Source: Methylobacterium sp. B4
GTDB lineage: Bacteria > Pseudomonadota > Alphaproteobacteria > Rhizobiales > Beijerinckiaceae
Reading direction: 5' to 3'
Length of the DNA: 36,601 nucleotides
NCBI RefSeq assembly: GCF_003201865.1
Contig: NZ_QJJJ01000032.1
Span: forward strand, 1-36,601
A program made the position numbers and the translations under genes. The notes under the pieces are model-generated. The model was not told the origin of the DNA. It worked only from the letters and a program-made list of their open reading frames with translations, and made no database searches. Below, piece after piece: positions 24,557-33,108 of the stretch (positions are counted from its first letter, which is position 1; the number at the start of each line of letters is the position of its first letter).

Positions 24557-24887
24557 CAGGATGCCGCTGACGACATCTTCGATCTGGGCGTGCACCTCCT
24601 GGGCCATCATCTTGGCGTGCTCCTGATCTTGCTGGGCCGATGGACTGGAAGTGGCGCACAGCCAAACAAGCGGCGTGCGAACTCCTGACCCTTTTCGGAC
24701 CTTCCGTCTTTCCTATTCGGATGTCCGCACGGAAGGCAGAAGCGGACGTGAGAGCGGCGACAGGACATAAGATTACGGGCTCGATCGAGTGTCTGCGGCG
24801 TCTGTCTAGGGGCAAAAGTCGGCGCTCTTGAGGGCAACTGGGAGCAGCTGCGCCGCCGCTCCTATCGAGGCATGCAACGCAGTATTT

Positions 24888-25919
24888 TCAGACAGCGTGC
24901 GCCTGACGGCGGAATACGGAGGGGGTTGATCCCGTCATCTTGCGGAAGGCCGCCGCGAATGCGGACGGCGTTTCATACCCCACCTCCAGGGCGACGTTGA
25001 CGATCGGCCAGTCGGTCGCAGCCAGAAGATGTTTTGCACGCTGCATCCGAAGGTTCGTCAGCCATTCGTGCGGCGTCATTCCGGTAGCGAGCTTGAACGA
25101 AGCGCAAAAGTGAAACCGACTGAGGTCAACGAGGGCAGCGAGCTCGTCGAGCCCGATCAACCGATCGAGCGAGGTCGTCATATACTCCGTGACGCGCTTC
25201 ACCTGCCAGTCGGCCAGACCTCGGCGAGGTGCCGTCGAGGTGACGGCGCCGTGTGACGAATGTGATCTGATCAGCTGCGTGCATAGAAGATCGATGGCCT
25301 GCTCAACGAACAGCGAGGAGGAAGCGTCGGTGCGTTCGGCTTCCTTCCCGAGGAGTTGCATGATCTGCGCCGAGGTCGGATCGTCGAAGCCGGTGCGGCC
25401 GACCAACTCCACGTTCGTGGACAACGCCATCGCCTCGGCTGCGGCCTGAAGGCGCTGATGAGGCAGGTAGACCTGGGAGACCTCGACCGGTCCCTCGATG
25501 TCCCAGCGCCCATCGCGTCCGATTGGGATTAGGGTAATCGAACCACGGCGGGTGCGCGAAGCCAGTCGTTGAGAACCCGTGCGCCAGGAAGCCTGCTGGG
25601 CAGTTCCCCAGTAGGTCATCACAACGTGCGCATTGAGGGCCGGCAACGCGGCGTGCAACGCTCCGTGTGACCACGGCCGGGTCAACTGCGCGCCGCCCTT
25701 CAGATCATGCTCGGCGAGCGGAGGGGGCGTATCGAGGATCCGCTCCATCTCGATGCTCGGTCGTCCATTCTCGTCTCGCGACCGAACCAGGCTGCGCTTG
25801 TCTCCGAGCATCGAACCATCTCGGCCATCGGTCGCGCGGACAAGCGAAGCAATCCGGGATTCGGCGGACGTCGCCCCTCCGTGGACAGCGTCACTCGTCA
25901 CTGCGCACCTCTCGTTCAC
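24888..25919 (-). CDS. AraC-family transcriptional regulator
   Basis: Up to 343 aa from GTG 25919; ATG 25811 and ATG 25748 (MERILDTPPPL) are alternatives, the last giving the more usual length of about 286. The N-terminal part is a cupin-like sensor domain (RRGSITLIPIGRDGRW). The C-terminal 100 residues carry the two AraC helix-turn-helix motifs (GLDELAALVDLSRFHFCASF and VALEVGYETPSAFAAAFRK). It is divergent from the NmrA-like gene and probably controls it and the cupin and efflux genes after it. Confidence 0.87.
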   Translation of the reverse strand: MNERCAVTSDAVHGGATSAESRIASLVRATDGRDGSMLGDKRSLVRSRDENGRPSIEMERILDTPPPLAEHDLKGGAQLTRPWSHGALHAALPALNAHVVMTYWGTAQQASWRTGSQRLASRTRRGSITLIPIGRDGRWDIEGPVEVSQVYLPHQRLQAAAEAMALSTNVELVGRTGFDDPTSAQIMQLLGKEAERTDASSSLFVEQAIDLLCTQLIRSHSSHGAVTSTAPRRGLADWQVKRVTEYMTTSLDRLIGLDELAALVDLSRFHFCASFKLATGMTPHEWLTNLRMQRAKHLLAATDWPIVNVALEVGYETPSAFAAAFRKMTGSTPSVFRRQAHAV

Positions 25920-26028
25920 TCACCGCAAGATCGCGATGATCGGCGCAATCCCAAGACAGAAGCAAGGCTCCGCTTCCCGTACCTGATCCTCATCCACGGC
26001 GCAGGTGGCGCCGCAGTGGGAGATTGGA

Positions 26029-26793
26029 ATGATGTCAAAGAAGATCGTCATCATCGGTGGAACGGGTTTGATCGGCGCAAAGCTTGCGCGACTGCTTGCA
26101 CTTGCCGGGCATACCGTCGTTGCTGCTTCCCCGGGCATGGGCGTCAACAGCGTCACAGGCCAGGGCCTTTTCGAGGTCATGCACGGCGCGGACGTCCTCG
26201 TCGACGTGTCGAACATCATGTCGTTCGACCCCGCGGAAGTGCGGGAGTTCTTCGAGACATCCGGAAGGAATCTCGTTGCCGCCGCTGCAGATGCGGGCGT
26301 CGCACACCACGTCGTCCTTTCGATCGTCGGCGTCGACCGCATGCTCGACAACGGCTACTTCCAGGGCAAGCTGCTGCAGGAGCAGATCGCCGCCACGGGC
26401 GGCCTGCCGTACACCATCGTGCGCTCCACGCAGTTCTTCGAGTTTCTCGGCACCTTGGCCGATGCCTACACGAAGGACGGCCGCGTCACGCTGCCGGGTA
26501 GCCAGATCCAGCCCATTGCAGCGGACGATGTCGCTGCCATCCTGGCCAACGTCGCGACCAGCGAGCCGCGCAACGGTGTCATCGAGATCGGCGGGCCGGA
26601 GCGGGCGCCCTTCGACCGGGTCATCGCACACTTCCTGCAAGCTCGCGCGGACCTGCGCGCTGTGAGCCGCGGTCAGGAAGCCAGCTACTTCGGTGGTCGC
26701 CTGGAGGAGTTGAGCCTCGTCCCGATCGGGCAGCAGAAGCTCGGCGGCCGTGACCTCGACAGCTGGCTGAGCGCTCAGCCGACCCAGCACTAA
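26029..26793 (+). CDS. NmrA-like NAD(P)-binding oxidoreductase
   Basis: A 254-aa atypical SDR. The Rossmann motif IIGGTGLIGAKL is at the N-terminus. It lacks a clear YxxxK and instead has DNGYFQGKLLQE (Tyr and Lys spaced YFQGK), as in NmrA/quinone-reductase-like proteins. GGGAG (26018-26022) serves the ATG at 26029 or the next at 26032. It heads a run of cupin, HlyD and MFS genes on the same strand, opposite an AraC regulator, which suggests response to a toxic or redox-active compound. That role is inference. Confidence 0.82.
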   Translation: MMSKKIVIIGGTGLIGAKLARLLALAGHTVVAASPGMGVNSVTGQGLFEVMHGADVLVDVSNIMSFDPAEVREFFETSGRNLVAAAADAGVAHHVVLSIVGVDRMLDNGYFQGKLLQEQIAATGGLPYTIVRSTQFFEFLGTLADAYTKDGRVTLPGSQIQPIAADDVAAILANVATSEPRNGVIEIGGPERAPFDRVIAHFLQARADLRAVSRGQEASYFGGRLEELSLVPIGQQKLGGRDLDSWLSAQPTQH

Positions 26794-26827
26794 CCCCCTT
26801 TTTCACCTCGACCCAAGGAGAATTCCC

Positions 26828-27256
26828 ATGACCTCCATCCTCGGCCGGATGGCGCTGATCGTCGTCTTATCCGGATCCGCTTCGATCCAGGACGCCCAAG
26901 CCCACGACACGGCAGCTCCAGGCGCCAAAGCGACGCTCGTCTACCAGCATGAACTCCCCAACGCGCCGGGCAAGAGCCTGAAAGCCGTGCTCGTCGAGTA
27001 CGAACCGGGTGCCGGGAACCCCGCCCACCGACACGCTCCGTCCGCCTTCATCTACGCCACGGTCCTCGAGGGCACGATCAAGAGTCAGGTGAACGGCGGC
27101 GAACTCCGCATCTACCGGAAGGGCGAGAGTTTCACCGAGCTTCCCGGCAGCCTCCACAACGTCAGCGCCAACGGCAGCCCGAGCGAGCCAGCGAAGCTGC
27201 TTGCGGTGTTCGTCGTGGACACCGGCGACACCGTCCTGACCACGCCGGTCCAATAG
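26828..27256 (+). CDS. Exported cupin-domain protein
   Basis: A 142-aa protein with a signal peptide (cut near DAQA-HDT, residue 25) and a small cupin barrel. The metal-binding motif is visible as His67 and His69 in PAHRH, followed by FIYATVLEG, and His110 in PGSLHNV. It probably acts in the periplasm; enzymatic activity is not predictable. It starts 34 bases after the NmrA-like gene with AAGGAG just upstream, so the two are likely cotranscribed. Confidence 0.85.
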   Translation: MTSILGRMALIVVLSGSASIQDAQAHDTAAPGAKATLVYQHELPNAPGKSLKAVLVEYEPGAGNPAHRHAPSAFIYATVLEGTIKSQVNGGELRIYRKGESFTELPGSLHNVSANGSPSEPAKLLAVFVVDTGDTVLTTPVQ

Positions 27257-27330
27257 GCAAAATCAGACCTTGCCACTACCGGCGGCGGTCGGAGCCAGGC
27301 CGGGAACGTCAGATCTATCAGGAGCTTGAA

Positions 27331-28461
27331 ATGTCGGTTGCCACATCCGATGCGGATGTCATTCCCGTTCCTGTTGCCGCTCTGCGCGTCCTAAAGATGC
27401 CTGGCCGAACGGGACAGCTCGTGAGGAAATGGGCAGTACCGATCACGTCGGTGGTTTTGGTCGGTTCGCTCATGTCGGCTGCTCTCGGTCAGTGGGACTA
27501 TCTGGTCAGCAACACCGCCATCCAGGTCACAAACGATGCTACGGTGCGGTCCGAACTGACAGGCTTGTCTGCGAGAGTATCAGGCAACATCGTCAAGGTG
27601 GCTGTTCAAGACTTCCAATCGGTTCGCGCCGGCGATCTTCTGATGGTCATCGATCCGTCGGATTATCAGGTCGCCGTCGCCCAGGCCCGAGCAAGCGTAA
27701 CCGGCGCCAAGGCGGCGACGAGGAATCTGGACAATCAGATTGCGCTCCAGCGGGCCGTCATCTTGCAGGCGGAGGCACAGATTGCCTCAGCGCGGGCCAA
27801 GGTTTTGCAGGCCACGCAAGAGGAGCAGCGGCAACAGGCCCTCCTTCGCTCGACCTTCGCAACGGCCCAGCGGGTCGAGCAGGCCGTCGCGGACCTAGCG
27901 AGCGCGCGCGCCGGTGTTCAAGCCGCCGAGGCGGCGGCCCAGGCCCAACGGGAGCAGCTCAATGTGCTCGACGGGACCCGTGCCCAGCGGGAGGCCGACC
28001 TCGCCGCCGCCGAGGCCGCCTTGGCCGGTGCCGAGCTTCGGTTGGGCTACACGCGCATCGTCGCGCCGTTCGATGGGGTCGCCAGCCAAAGGCAGGTGCA
28101 GGCCGGTGACTACGTTACCGTCGGCGGAAATCTTATCAGTGTTGTGCCGCTCCCTCAGATCCACGTCATCGCAAACTACAAGGAAACCCAACTAACGAAC
28201 GTCGAGCCAGGACAAGCCGTCGAGGTCACCGTCGATACCTACCCGGGCGTTGTCCTGGCCGGGCGCGTCGAGAGGCTCTCGCCAGCATCGGGTTCGCAGT
28301 TCGCGTTGCTGCCTCCCGACAACGCCACAGGCAACTTCACGAAGGTCGTTCAGCGCATCCCCGTCCGAATCGCCCTCAATCCCGGTCAGGCCCTGTTGGA
28401 TCGCCTTCGCCCGGGCATGTCGGTCGTCACGAGGATCAAGACCGCTCGGGAGGGCATGTGA
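27331..28461 (+). CDS. HlyD/EmrA-family membrane fusion protein
   Basis: A 376-aa periplasmic adaptor. One N-terminal membrane helix (about 35-55, WAVPITSVVLVGSLMSAAL) precedes the lipoyl half (VSGNIVKVAVQDFQSVRAGD). An Ala/Gln-rich coiled-coil hairpin covers about 105-235, and the second lipoyl half and beta-barrel follow (RIVAPFDGVASQRQVQAGDY). It would link the inner-membrane MFS pump to an outer-membrane channel. No TolC-like gene is present. Its stop overlaps the next gene's start. Confidence 0.9.
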   Translation: MSVATSDADVIPVPVAALRVLKMPGRTGQLVRKWAVPITSVVLVGSLMSAALGQWDYLVSNTAIQVTNDATVRSELTGLSARVSGNIVKVAVQDFQSVRAGDLLMVIDPSDYQVAVAQARASVTGAKAATRNLDNQIALQRAVILQAEAQIASARAKVLQATQEEQRQQALLRSTFATAQRVEQAVADLASARAGVQAAEAAAQAQREQLNVLDGTRAQREADLAAAEAALAGAELRLGYTRIVAPFDGVASQRQVQAGDYVTVGGNLISVVPLPQIHVIANYKETQLTNVEPGQAVEVTVDTYPGVVLAGRVERLSPASGSQFALLPPDNATGNFTKVVQRIPVRIALNPGQALLDRLRPGMSVVTRIKTAREGM

Positions 28462-30032
28462 TGACCGCAATGGTCCTCAACGGCAGCGCTCCGACGGTTG
28501 CATGGAAGGCCAATCCGTATGCCGCGGTCGCCGCGGCCCTGACCGGATGCTTTCTTGCAAGCTATCACACCCGGTATGTCGGCATCGGCCTGCCGGACAT
28601 TCGAGGTGCCTTCAGCCTCTCGGCCGACGAGGCTTCCTGGCTTTCAACGGTTGCGAATGCCCCCCAGATCCTCACCGCCCCAGCGGTGCCGTGGTTGGTG
28701 ATGGTCTTCGGGATCCGACCGATCCTTCTCTGGCCCGGCTTCCTATACGCCGCCGTCGTCGCGCTGATCCCGCTTGTGCGTGAGCCGGCGACCCTGTTCG
28801 CCCTGCACGCGTCCGCCGGCCTGCTGCTCGGCTTGTTCGTGCCCGCCACAATGCTGGTGATCGTGCGAAACCTGCCCCCGGCGCTCTGGCTGCCGGCCTT
28901 CGCGGCGTACGCGTTTCGGCTTGCCTTCACCTTGAACACGGGTCCGGGCCTGGTCGGGTACTACGTGCAGGAACTCGGCTGGGAGTGGCTGTACTGGTCG
29001 GATATCCCGCTGGCCCTTCTTATGGCGGCCCTCGCCGCCTTTGGATCGACGTCCCAGCACCCCAACATGAAAATGGTTCGCGACGCCGATTGGGGCGGAA
29101 TGCTGCTGTTCGGCCTCGGACTGATGTTGATCTATATCGGCCTCGACCAGGGCAACCGGCTGGACTGGCAAGAGTCTGGAACGATCGTTGTGATCTTAGC
29201 CGGCGGCGGCGCCTTGATGGTCTGCTTCTTAATCCACGAAGCATGTGCACCAAATCCGTGGGCGACACCGCGGATCCTATACCAGTGGAACACGATTCTC
29301 GGCCTGTCGACAGGCATCAGTTTCAGCCTCGTCGCGGTCTCGAACAGTGTCCTAGTCCCGAATTTTCTCCTCAATGTGGCTCAGCTCCGTCCCGAGCAGA
29401 TCGGCTGGTTCCTGTTTGCCTGGATCGGGATCCCGCTGGCGTTCTGCGCGTGGTTGGGGGTGATCCTCCTGCGGCGCATCGATTTTCGGCTCGTGATGAT
29501 GCTGGGGTTTTCCAGTTTTGCGGCCGCGAGCCTGTGGGCCACTCAGCTGACGAGTGCGTGGCGTGTGGATGACTTCATTCCCGTCGCCCTGCTGCAATCT
29601 GTCGGCCTCGGCATGACCTTCACCGCGGTGATGGTCGGGAACTTCACGAGCATCAAGCCGGAGGTCGCCGCATCTTTCTCGGCCTATATTCAGATCCTCC
29701 GCCTTCTCGCAGTGGAGTTCGGCGCGGCTCTGATGATCACCCTTATCCGGCTCCGCGAGCAGATTCACTCGAATCTGATGGGCTTGCATTTGGCAAGAGG
29801 CAACGGGAGCGTCCTGCAGGCAATTGCTGAAAGGATCTCCTGTTTTTCAGACAACAAATTCGCTCTAGCGAAGGATAGATCCCTTGTTTCGATTGTCGTA
29901 GATGTACAGCGTGAAGCAAACACGTTAGCTTTCATTGACGGCTTCGAGTTGACGTTTATCTTCGCAATTGTGGGCATCGTAGCGGCCGGTGCAATGCGGA
30001 GAGCTCCATCTGGCCCACTGACTCACCAGTAA
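28461..30032 (+). CDS. MFS efflux transporter, EmrB/DHA2-like
   Basis: A 523-aa inner-membrane protein with many hydrophobic segments, consistent with 12-14 helices. It begins at ATG 28461, which overlaps the HlyD stop by one base (TGATG) and has GGGAGG about seven bases upstream; a GTG at 28458 is also possible. The opening (YVGIGLPDIRGAFSLSADEA) resembles motif D-type entry of EmrB-like transporters. With the HlyD protein it forms a proton-driven drug or organic-acid exporter. Substrate unknown. Confidence 0.88.
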   Translation: MTAMVLNGSAPTVAWKANPYAAVAAALTGCFLASYHTRYVGIGLPDIRGAFSLSADEASWLSTVANAPQILTAPAVPWLVMVFGIRPILLWPGFLYAAVVALIPLVREPATLFALHASAGLLLGLFVPATMLVIVRNLPPALWLPAFAAYAFRLAFTLNTGPGLVGYYVQELGWEWLYWSDIPLALLMAALAAFGSTSQHPNMKMVRDADWGGMLLFGLGLMLIYIGLDQGNRLDWQESGTIVVILAGGGALMVCFLIHEACAPNPWATPRILYQWNTILGLSTGISFSLVAVSNSVLVPNFLLNVAQLRPEQIGWFLFAWIGIPLAFCAWLGVILLRRIDFRLVMMLGFSSFAAASLWATQLTSAWRVDDFIPVALLQSVGLGMTFTAVMVGNFTSIKPEVAASFSAYIQILRLLAVEFGAALMITLIRLREQIHSNLMGLHLARGNGSVLQAIAERISCFSDNKFALAKDRSLVSIVVDVQREANTLAFIDGFELTFIFAIVGIVAAGAMRRAPSGPLTHQ

Positions 30033-30171
30033 GCCGGCGCTCATAGCAATCATATCAATATGTCTCTGTATTTATTTCGAAAGTTTCTTATTCATAGATA
30101 ATAAATCGGAATATTATTGATTATTTTTTTCGAACATATGGTGCGACGCCGGCTTTGAGCGCGCCCGATGC
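30033..30171. other. AT-rich intergenic gap
   Basis: Between the efflux pair and the truncated antiporter is a stretch (about 30050-30135) that is strikingly AT-rich against its GC-rich surroundings, with runs such as TATTTATTTCGAAAG and TTATTTTTTTCG. It may hold the antiporter promoter; it also suits foreign DNA. No gene is seen. Confidence 0.45.
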
Positions 30172-30213
30172 TTGCGGTTGATGCAGCGCGGAGAAGGATC
30201 GGATCTAAGAGCT

Positions 30214-30828
30214 ATGATGTCACCGGTCGCGACCTTCGAGTTTATCCTAATCCTTCTCGTCGCTACGCTTGGCCTAGAGGTTCTAGCCCGAGTTACCCGT
30301 CTCCCGCCAACTGCAGCCCTCATCATCGGAGGAATCGCTCTGGCCTTTACGCCAGGATTGCCAGTATTCAGCCTCGATCCCGACTTTATCCTAGTTCTCT
30401 TTCTGCCACCGCTTTTAATCCACGGTGCTTATTCCACCGCATGGACAGCGTTTGTGCGGGACCTGCCCAGCATCCTCGCTCTGGCCATCGGTGCGGTTGC
30501 TTTCACGACGCTCGCTGTTGGACTTGCAACACACTGGCTCGTACCAAGTCTGCCGTGGGCCGCATGCTTTACTCTAGGAGCAGTGGTCTCGCCGCCCGAT
30601 GCAGTCGCTGCGAAGGCGCTACTCACGCGCGTAAGGCTACCGATGCGTCTCGCTGTGCTTCTGGAGGGCGAGAGCCTGCTCAACGACGCAGCCGGCTTGG
30701 TCCTCTACCGCTTCGCAGTTGCTGCGACACTATCAGGTAATTTCAGCGCTACTGAAGCTGGCTTGGCGTTCGGGGGCTTGGCCTTTGGCGGCATCGCGGT
30801 CGGTGTTGGGATCGGTTTAGTTTGGGTG
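30214..30828 (+). pseudogene. Na+/H+ antiporter (CPA1), 3' half missing
   Basis: The start MMSPVATFEFILIL (30214 or 30217) begins a hydrophobic protein with the CPA1 signatures FLPPLLIHGAY, GAVVSPPDAVAAKALL and EGESLLNDAAGLVLYRFA. About 205 residues and six or so helices are present before the sequence changes at about 30825; family members have 400-550 residues and 12-13 helices. The frame then runs as Arg-rich nonsense, antisense to the truncated AraC gene, to 31074. The product should not function. Confidence 0.75.
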
Positions 30829-31171
30829 TGTGGGGATCGAACCAGAACCGGCAGACGATCACCGATGCGTGCGAGGCGGATGCCACCAGCCTGGATCCTC
30901 CGAGCCCGCGGGGCAGAAGCACGAGGTCGCCCATGTCGATCACGACACGCTCCCCACCCTCGTCCTCGACGTCGAGCGAGCCGTCGGCGACCACGAGGAC
31001 GTGGGCGGCCCCAGCCTCCAGGTCCAAGCTCGTCGATCGTGCGACGTCGTGCGACCGGACTTGGTCCCCGGTGAGCCGGATCTGCGCCAGCACGTGCGAG
31101 AGTAGGTCGCCGGAGACGCCGCCCGGTCCGCCGTCCGGAAGAACGGTCAAGTTTTCCAGTGATCCGGTCAT
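30749..31171 (-). pseudogene. AraC-type regulator, only N-terminal cupin domain left
   Basis: From ATG 31171 (MTGSLENLTV; ATG 31180 also possible) the frame reads an AraC-binding-like cupin: LLSHVLAQIRLTGDQVRSHD, HVLVVADGSLDVEDEG, DMGDLVLLPRG and VIVCRFWFDP. After the codons at about 30830 it runs antisense through the antiporter fragment to 30749. The C-terminal helix-turn-helix domain that should follow is missing, so it cannot act as a normal AraC regulator. It is divergent from the small membrane protein gene. Confidence 0.65.
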
Positions 31172-31369
31172 GGGTGCCATCGGCGTCCGATCGTAAACCT
31201 GCCTTCCGAAGCGACGCGCATCTCTCTGAAAAGACGCCGCTTTCACGAAGCCCGGCGTGTGAGGCGCCGGGTCCACCGCGTGATGGCCCGTCGCCCCGAG
31301 TCCCCACTGAACTCGTGCTTGCTCGAGTTCCGCCTCCTCCACCGCGCCGCGCACCCGAAGGGAAAGCCG

Positions 31370-31948
31370 ATGACGACCATCCAACAATCCGGCCGTGATG
31401 CTTCGCGCTGGCTGAGCTCCTATTACTTCCTCCGTGCCGGGGTGTCAGTCGGCTGGGTCGCGGCGGCGTTCACCATCGGCAGGACCGTGCCTCCGGCCGC
31501 GGCGGCGCTCCTAGTCGCCTATCCCGCCTGGGACGCAGTCGCCAACGTCATCGATGCGCGGCGCAGCGGCGGTTTGGCCGCCAATCCCAGCCAGGCCCTC
31601 AATGCAGCGGCCAGCACCGTCGTCGCCGTTGCGGTGGCGGTCGCGCTCGGATGGGGTCTGCACGCGGTGCTAGCGGTGTTCGGGGTCTGGGCGATCCTCT
31701 CCGGCCTGCTCCAGCTCGCGACCGGCGTGCGGCGCTGGCAGGCTGGCGCCCAATGGGCGATGGCGCTGAGCGGTGCGCAGTCGGCCCTCGCGGGCACCCA
31801 CTTCATCGTCAAGGCGAACGGTGCCTCGACGCCGGGAATCACCGACATCGCGCCCTATGCCGCATTCGGTGCCTTCTACTTTCTGGTCTCAGCCGTGTGG
31901 TTGACCGTCGCGCGAGCGCGGAAGGGAGCGACGGAACGCACCGCATAA
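31370..31948 (+). CDS. Small multi-pass membrane protein (DUF308-like)
   Basis: A 192-aa protein with about five hydrophobic segments (for example VGWVAAAFTIG, VVAVAVAVALGWGLHAVLAVFGVWAIL). The start MTTIQQSGRDASRW at 31370 follows GAAGGGAAAG. The layout resembles DUF308/HdeD-like membrane proteins, often found beside AraC regulators as here. Function is unknown. The stretch 31949-32078 after it shows nothing clear. Confidence 0.75.
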   Translation: MTTIQQSGRDASRWLSSYYFLRAGVSVGWVAAAFTIGRTVPPAAAALLVAYPAWDAVANVIDARRSGGLAANPSQALNAAASTVVAVAVAVALGWGLHAVLAVFGVWAILSGLLQLATGVRRWQAGAQWAMALSGAQSALAGTHFIVKANGASTPGITDIAPYAAFGAFYFLVSAVWLTVARARKGATERTA

Positions 31949-32078
31949 TCTTGCGCGGCGCCGGCGGCGCTCTCGAATTAACGTCGTCGTCCGTACCCTT
32001 GTCTTCTACAACAGCATCGATGTGCCATTCCTGTGGCTAGCCAGTGATCCCGAAGTGGTGGCGCGCACTATGTCGCCA

Positions 32079-32939
32079 TCACGCGGTCGCGTTCACGAGA
32101 TGGTCCGATACCGTCGAGATGAACGCACGAAGACGCTGAAGACGCCGCAGGTCCCGGTGATATCCCATCCAGATGTCTCGCGCCGGCGGCGGCGTCGACA
32201 TGTCTAGGCTGCGGATACCCGGGATCTGATTGCCGACCACGCGGGGCAGGACAGCAATGCCGACGCCTTGCCTGCACATGCGCCCCTGGACGTTGCGGTT
32301 GTTCGATCGCAGGACCGGTCTCGCATTGGGGAAACTCTCGATAAGCCACGCGATGTCGGGGAAATGGCCCGTGGACGTGTCATGGGTGATCAGCCGGAAG
32401 CCGGTCCCGTCGCCATATGTGGGATCGGATGCCTCCTCGGCGATGTAGACGCCGTATTCGATCCTGAAGAGCCGCCGCTGAACGACGTCGGCCGTGTTGA
32501 ACGGAACGATACGGAAAGCGACGTCGGCCTCCCGCTGGGCCAAGTTGAACAGGCGCGTGCCGGTCAGGATCTCGACGTCGACATTGGGATAGGCCTTCGA
32601 GAAATCCGCCAGGATGGGAGGGAGGACATAGGCACCGAACCAGTCCGCCGACGAAATACGCAGGCTGCCTTTGAGATTCTGCTCCCGCCCCGCAAGTCGG
32701 CGCTGCATGGCCAGCGCGCCTTCTTCCATCTGCTCGGCCAGCGCGATGATCCCGTGGCCCTCGTCGGTCAGAACAAGACCGTCCGCTGTGCGCTGAAAGA
32801 GTGTGTGACCGATCGCCTGCTCGAGGGCGCGCAGGCGCCTGCCGACGGTCGGATGGCTCGTCTGAAGAACGCGCGCCGCGCCGCCGAGCGTGCCGCATCG
32901 CGCGATGGCGAGAAAGATCCTCACGTCGCTCCATTCCAT
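32079..32939 (-). CDS. LysR-family transcriptional regulator
   Basis: A 286-aa LysR protein from ATG 32939 (MEWSDVRIFLAIARCGTLGG). The N-terminal helix-turn-helix (AARVLQTSHPTVGRRLRALE) is followed by the effector domain from about residue 90 (GSLRISSADWFGAYVLPPIL). It belongs to the group with the short EWSDVRIF opening that often sits divergent from oxidoreductase genes. It is divergent from the four-enzyme operon starting at 33109, the likely target. Confidence 0.9.
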   Translation of the reverse strand: MEWSDVRIFLAIARCGTLGGAARVLQTSHPTVGRRLRALEQAIGHTLFQRTADGLVLTDEGHGIIALAEQMEEGALAMQRRLAGREQNLKGSLRISSADWFGAYVLPPILADFSKAYPNVDVEILTGTRLFNLAQREADVAFRIVPFNTADVVQRRLFRIEYGVYIAEEASDPTYGDGTGFRLITHDTSTGHFPDIAWLIESFPNARPVLRSNNRNVQGRMCRQGVGIAVLPRVVGNQIPGIRSLDMSTPPPARDIWMGYHRDLRRLQRLRAFISTVSDHLVNATA

Positions 32940-33108
32940 CCCGACCACCCGTACGAAAATGAACGCGGAGAGTGCAATCATGTCAGTTAAAGAACAAATC
33001 TAAGCATCTAGATTGGCGTCATCGCCGGTGGAAGCGTCCTTCCGCGGATCCTCCCGACCCCCGAGGGCGCCCCCCCCGGGCTCCCATCCGAACGACAGGA
33101 GACAGATC

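Larger units (their letters stand above)
24351..24837 (-). pseudogene. Decayed or mis-framed coding region
   Basis: No single frame reads naturally through this stretch. Plausible protein pieces are FCLPCGHPNRKDGRSEKGQE (about 24700), then in another frame HAKMMAQEVHAQIEDVVSG (about 24560-24620), then in a third frame VQQVSQDLKVYPVHDPSSVK to the stop at 24351. That stop overlaps a GTG start at 24354 as GTGA. It may be a gene broken by frameshifts, or a set of tiny coupled ORFs. The remaining gap to 24887 shows nothing clear. Confidence 0.3.

Noticed and set aside
30829..31074. Arg-rich C-terminal extension of the antiporter frame
   Set aside because: It is antisense to the AraC-type cupin gene and not a real protein domain.
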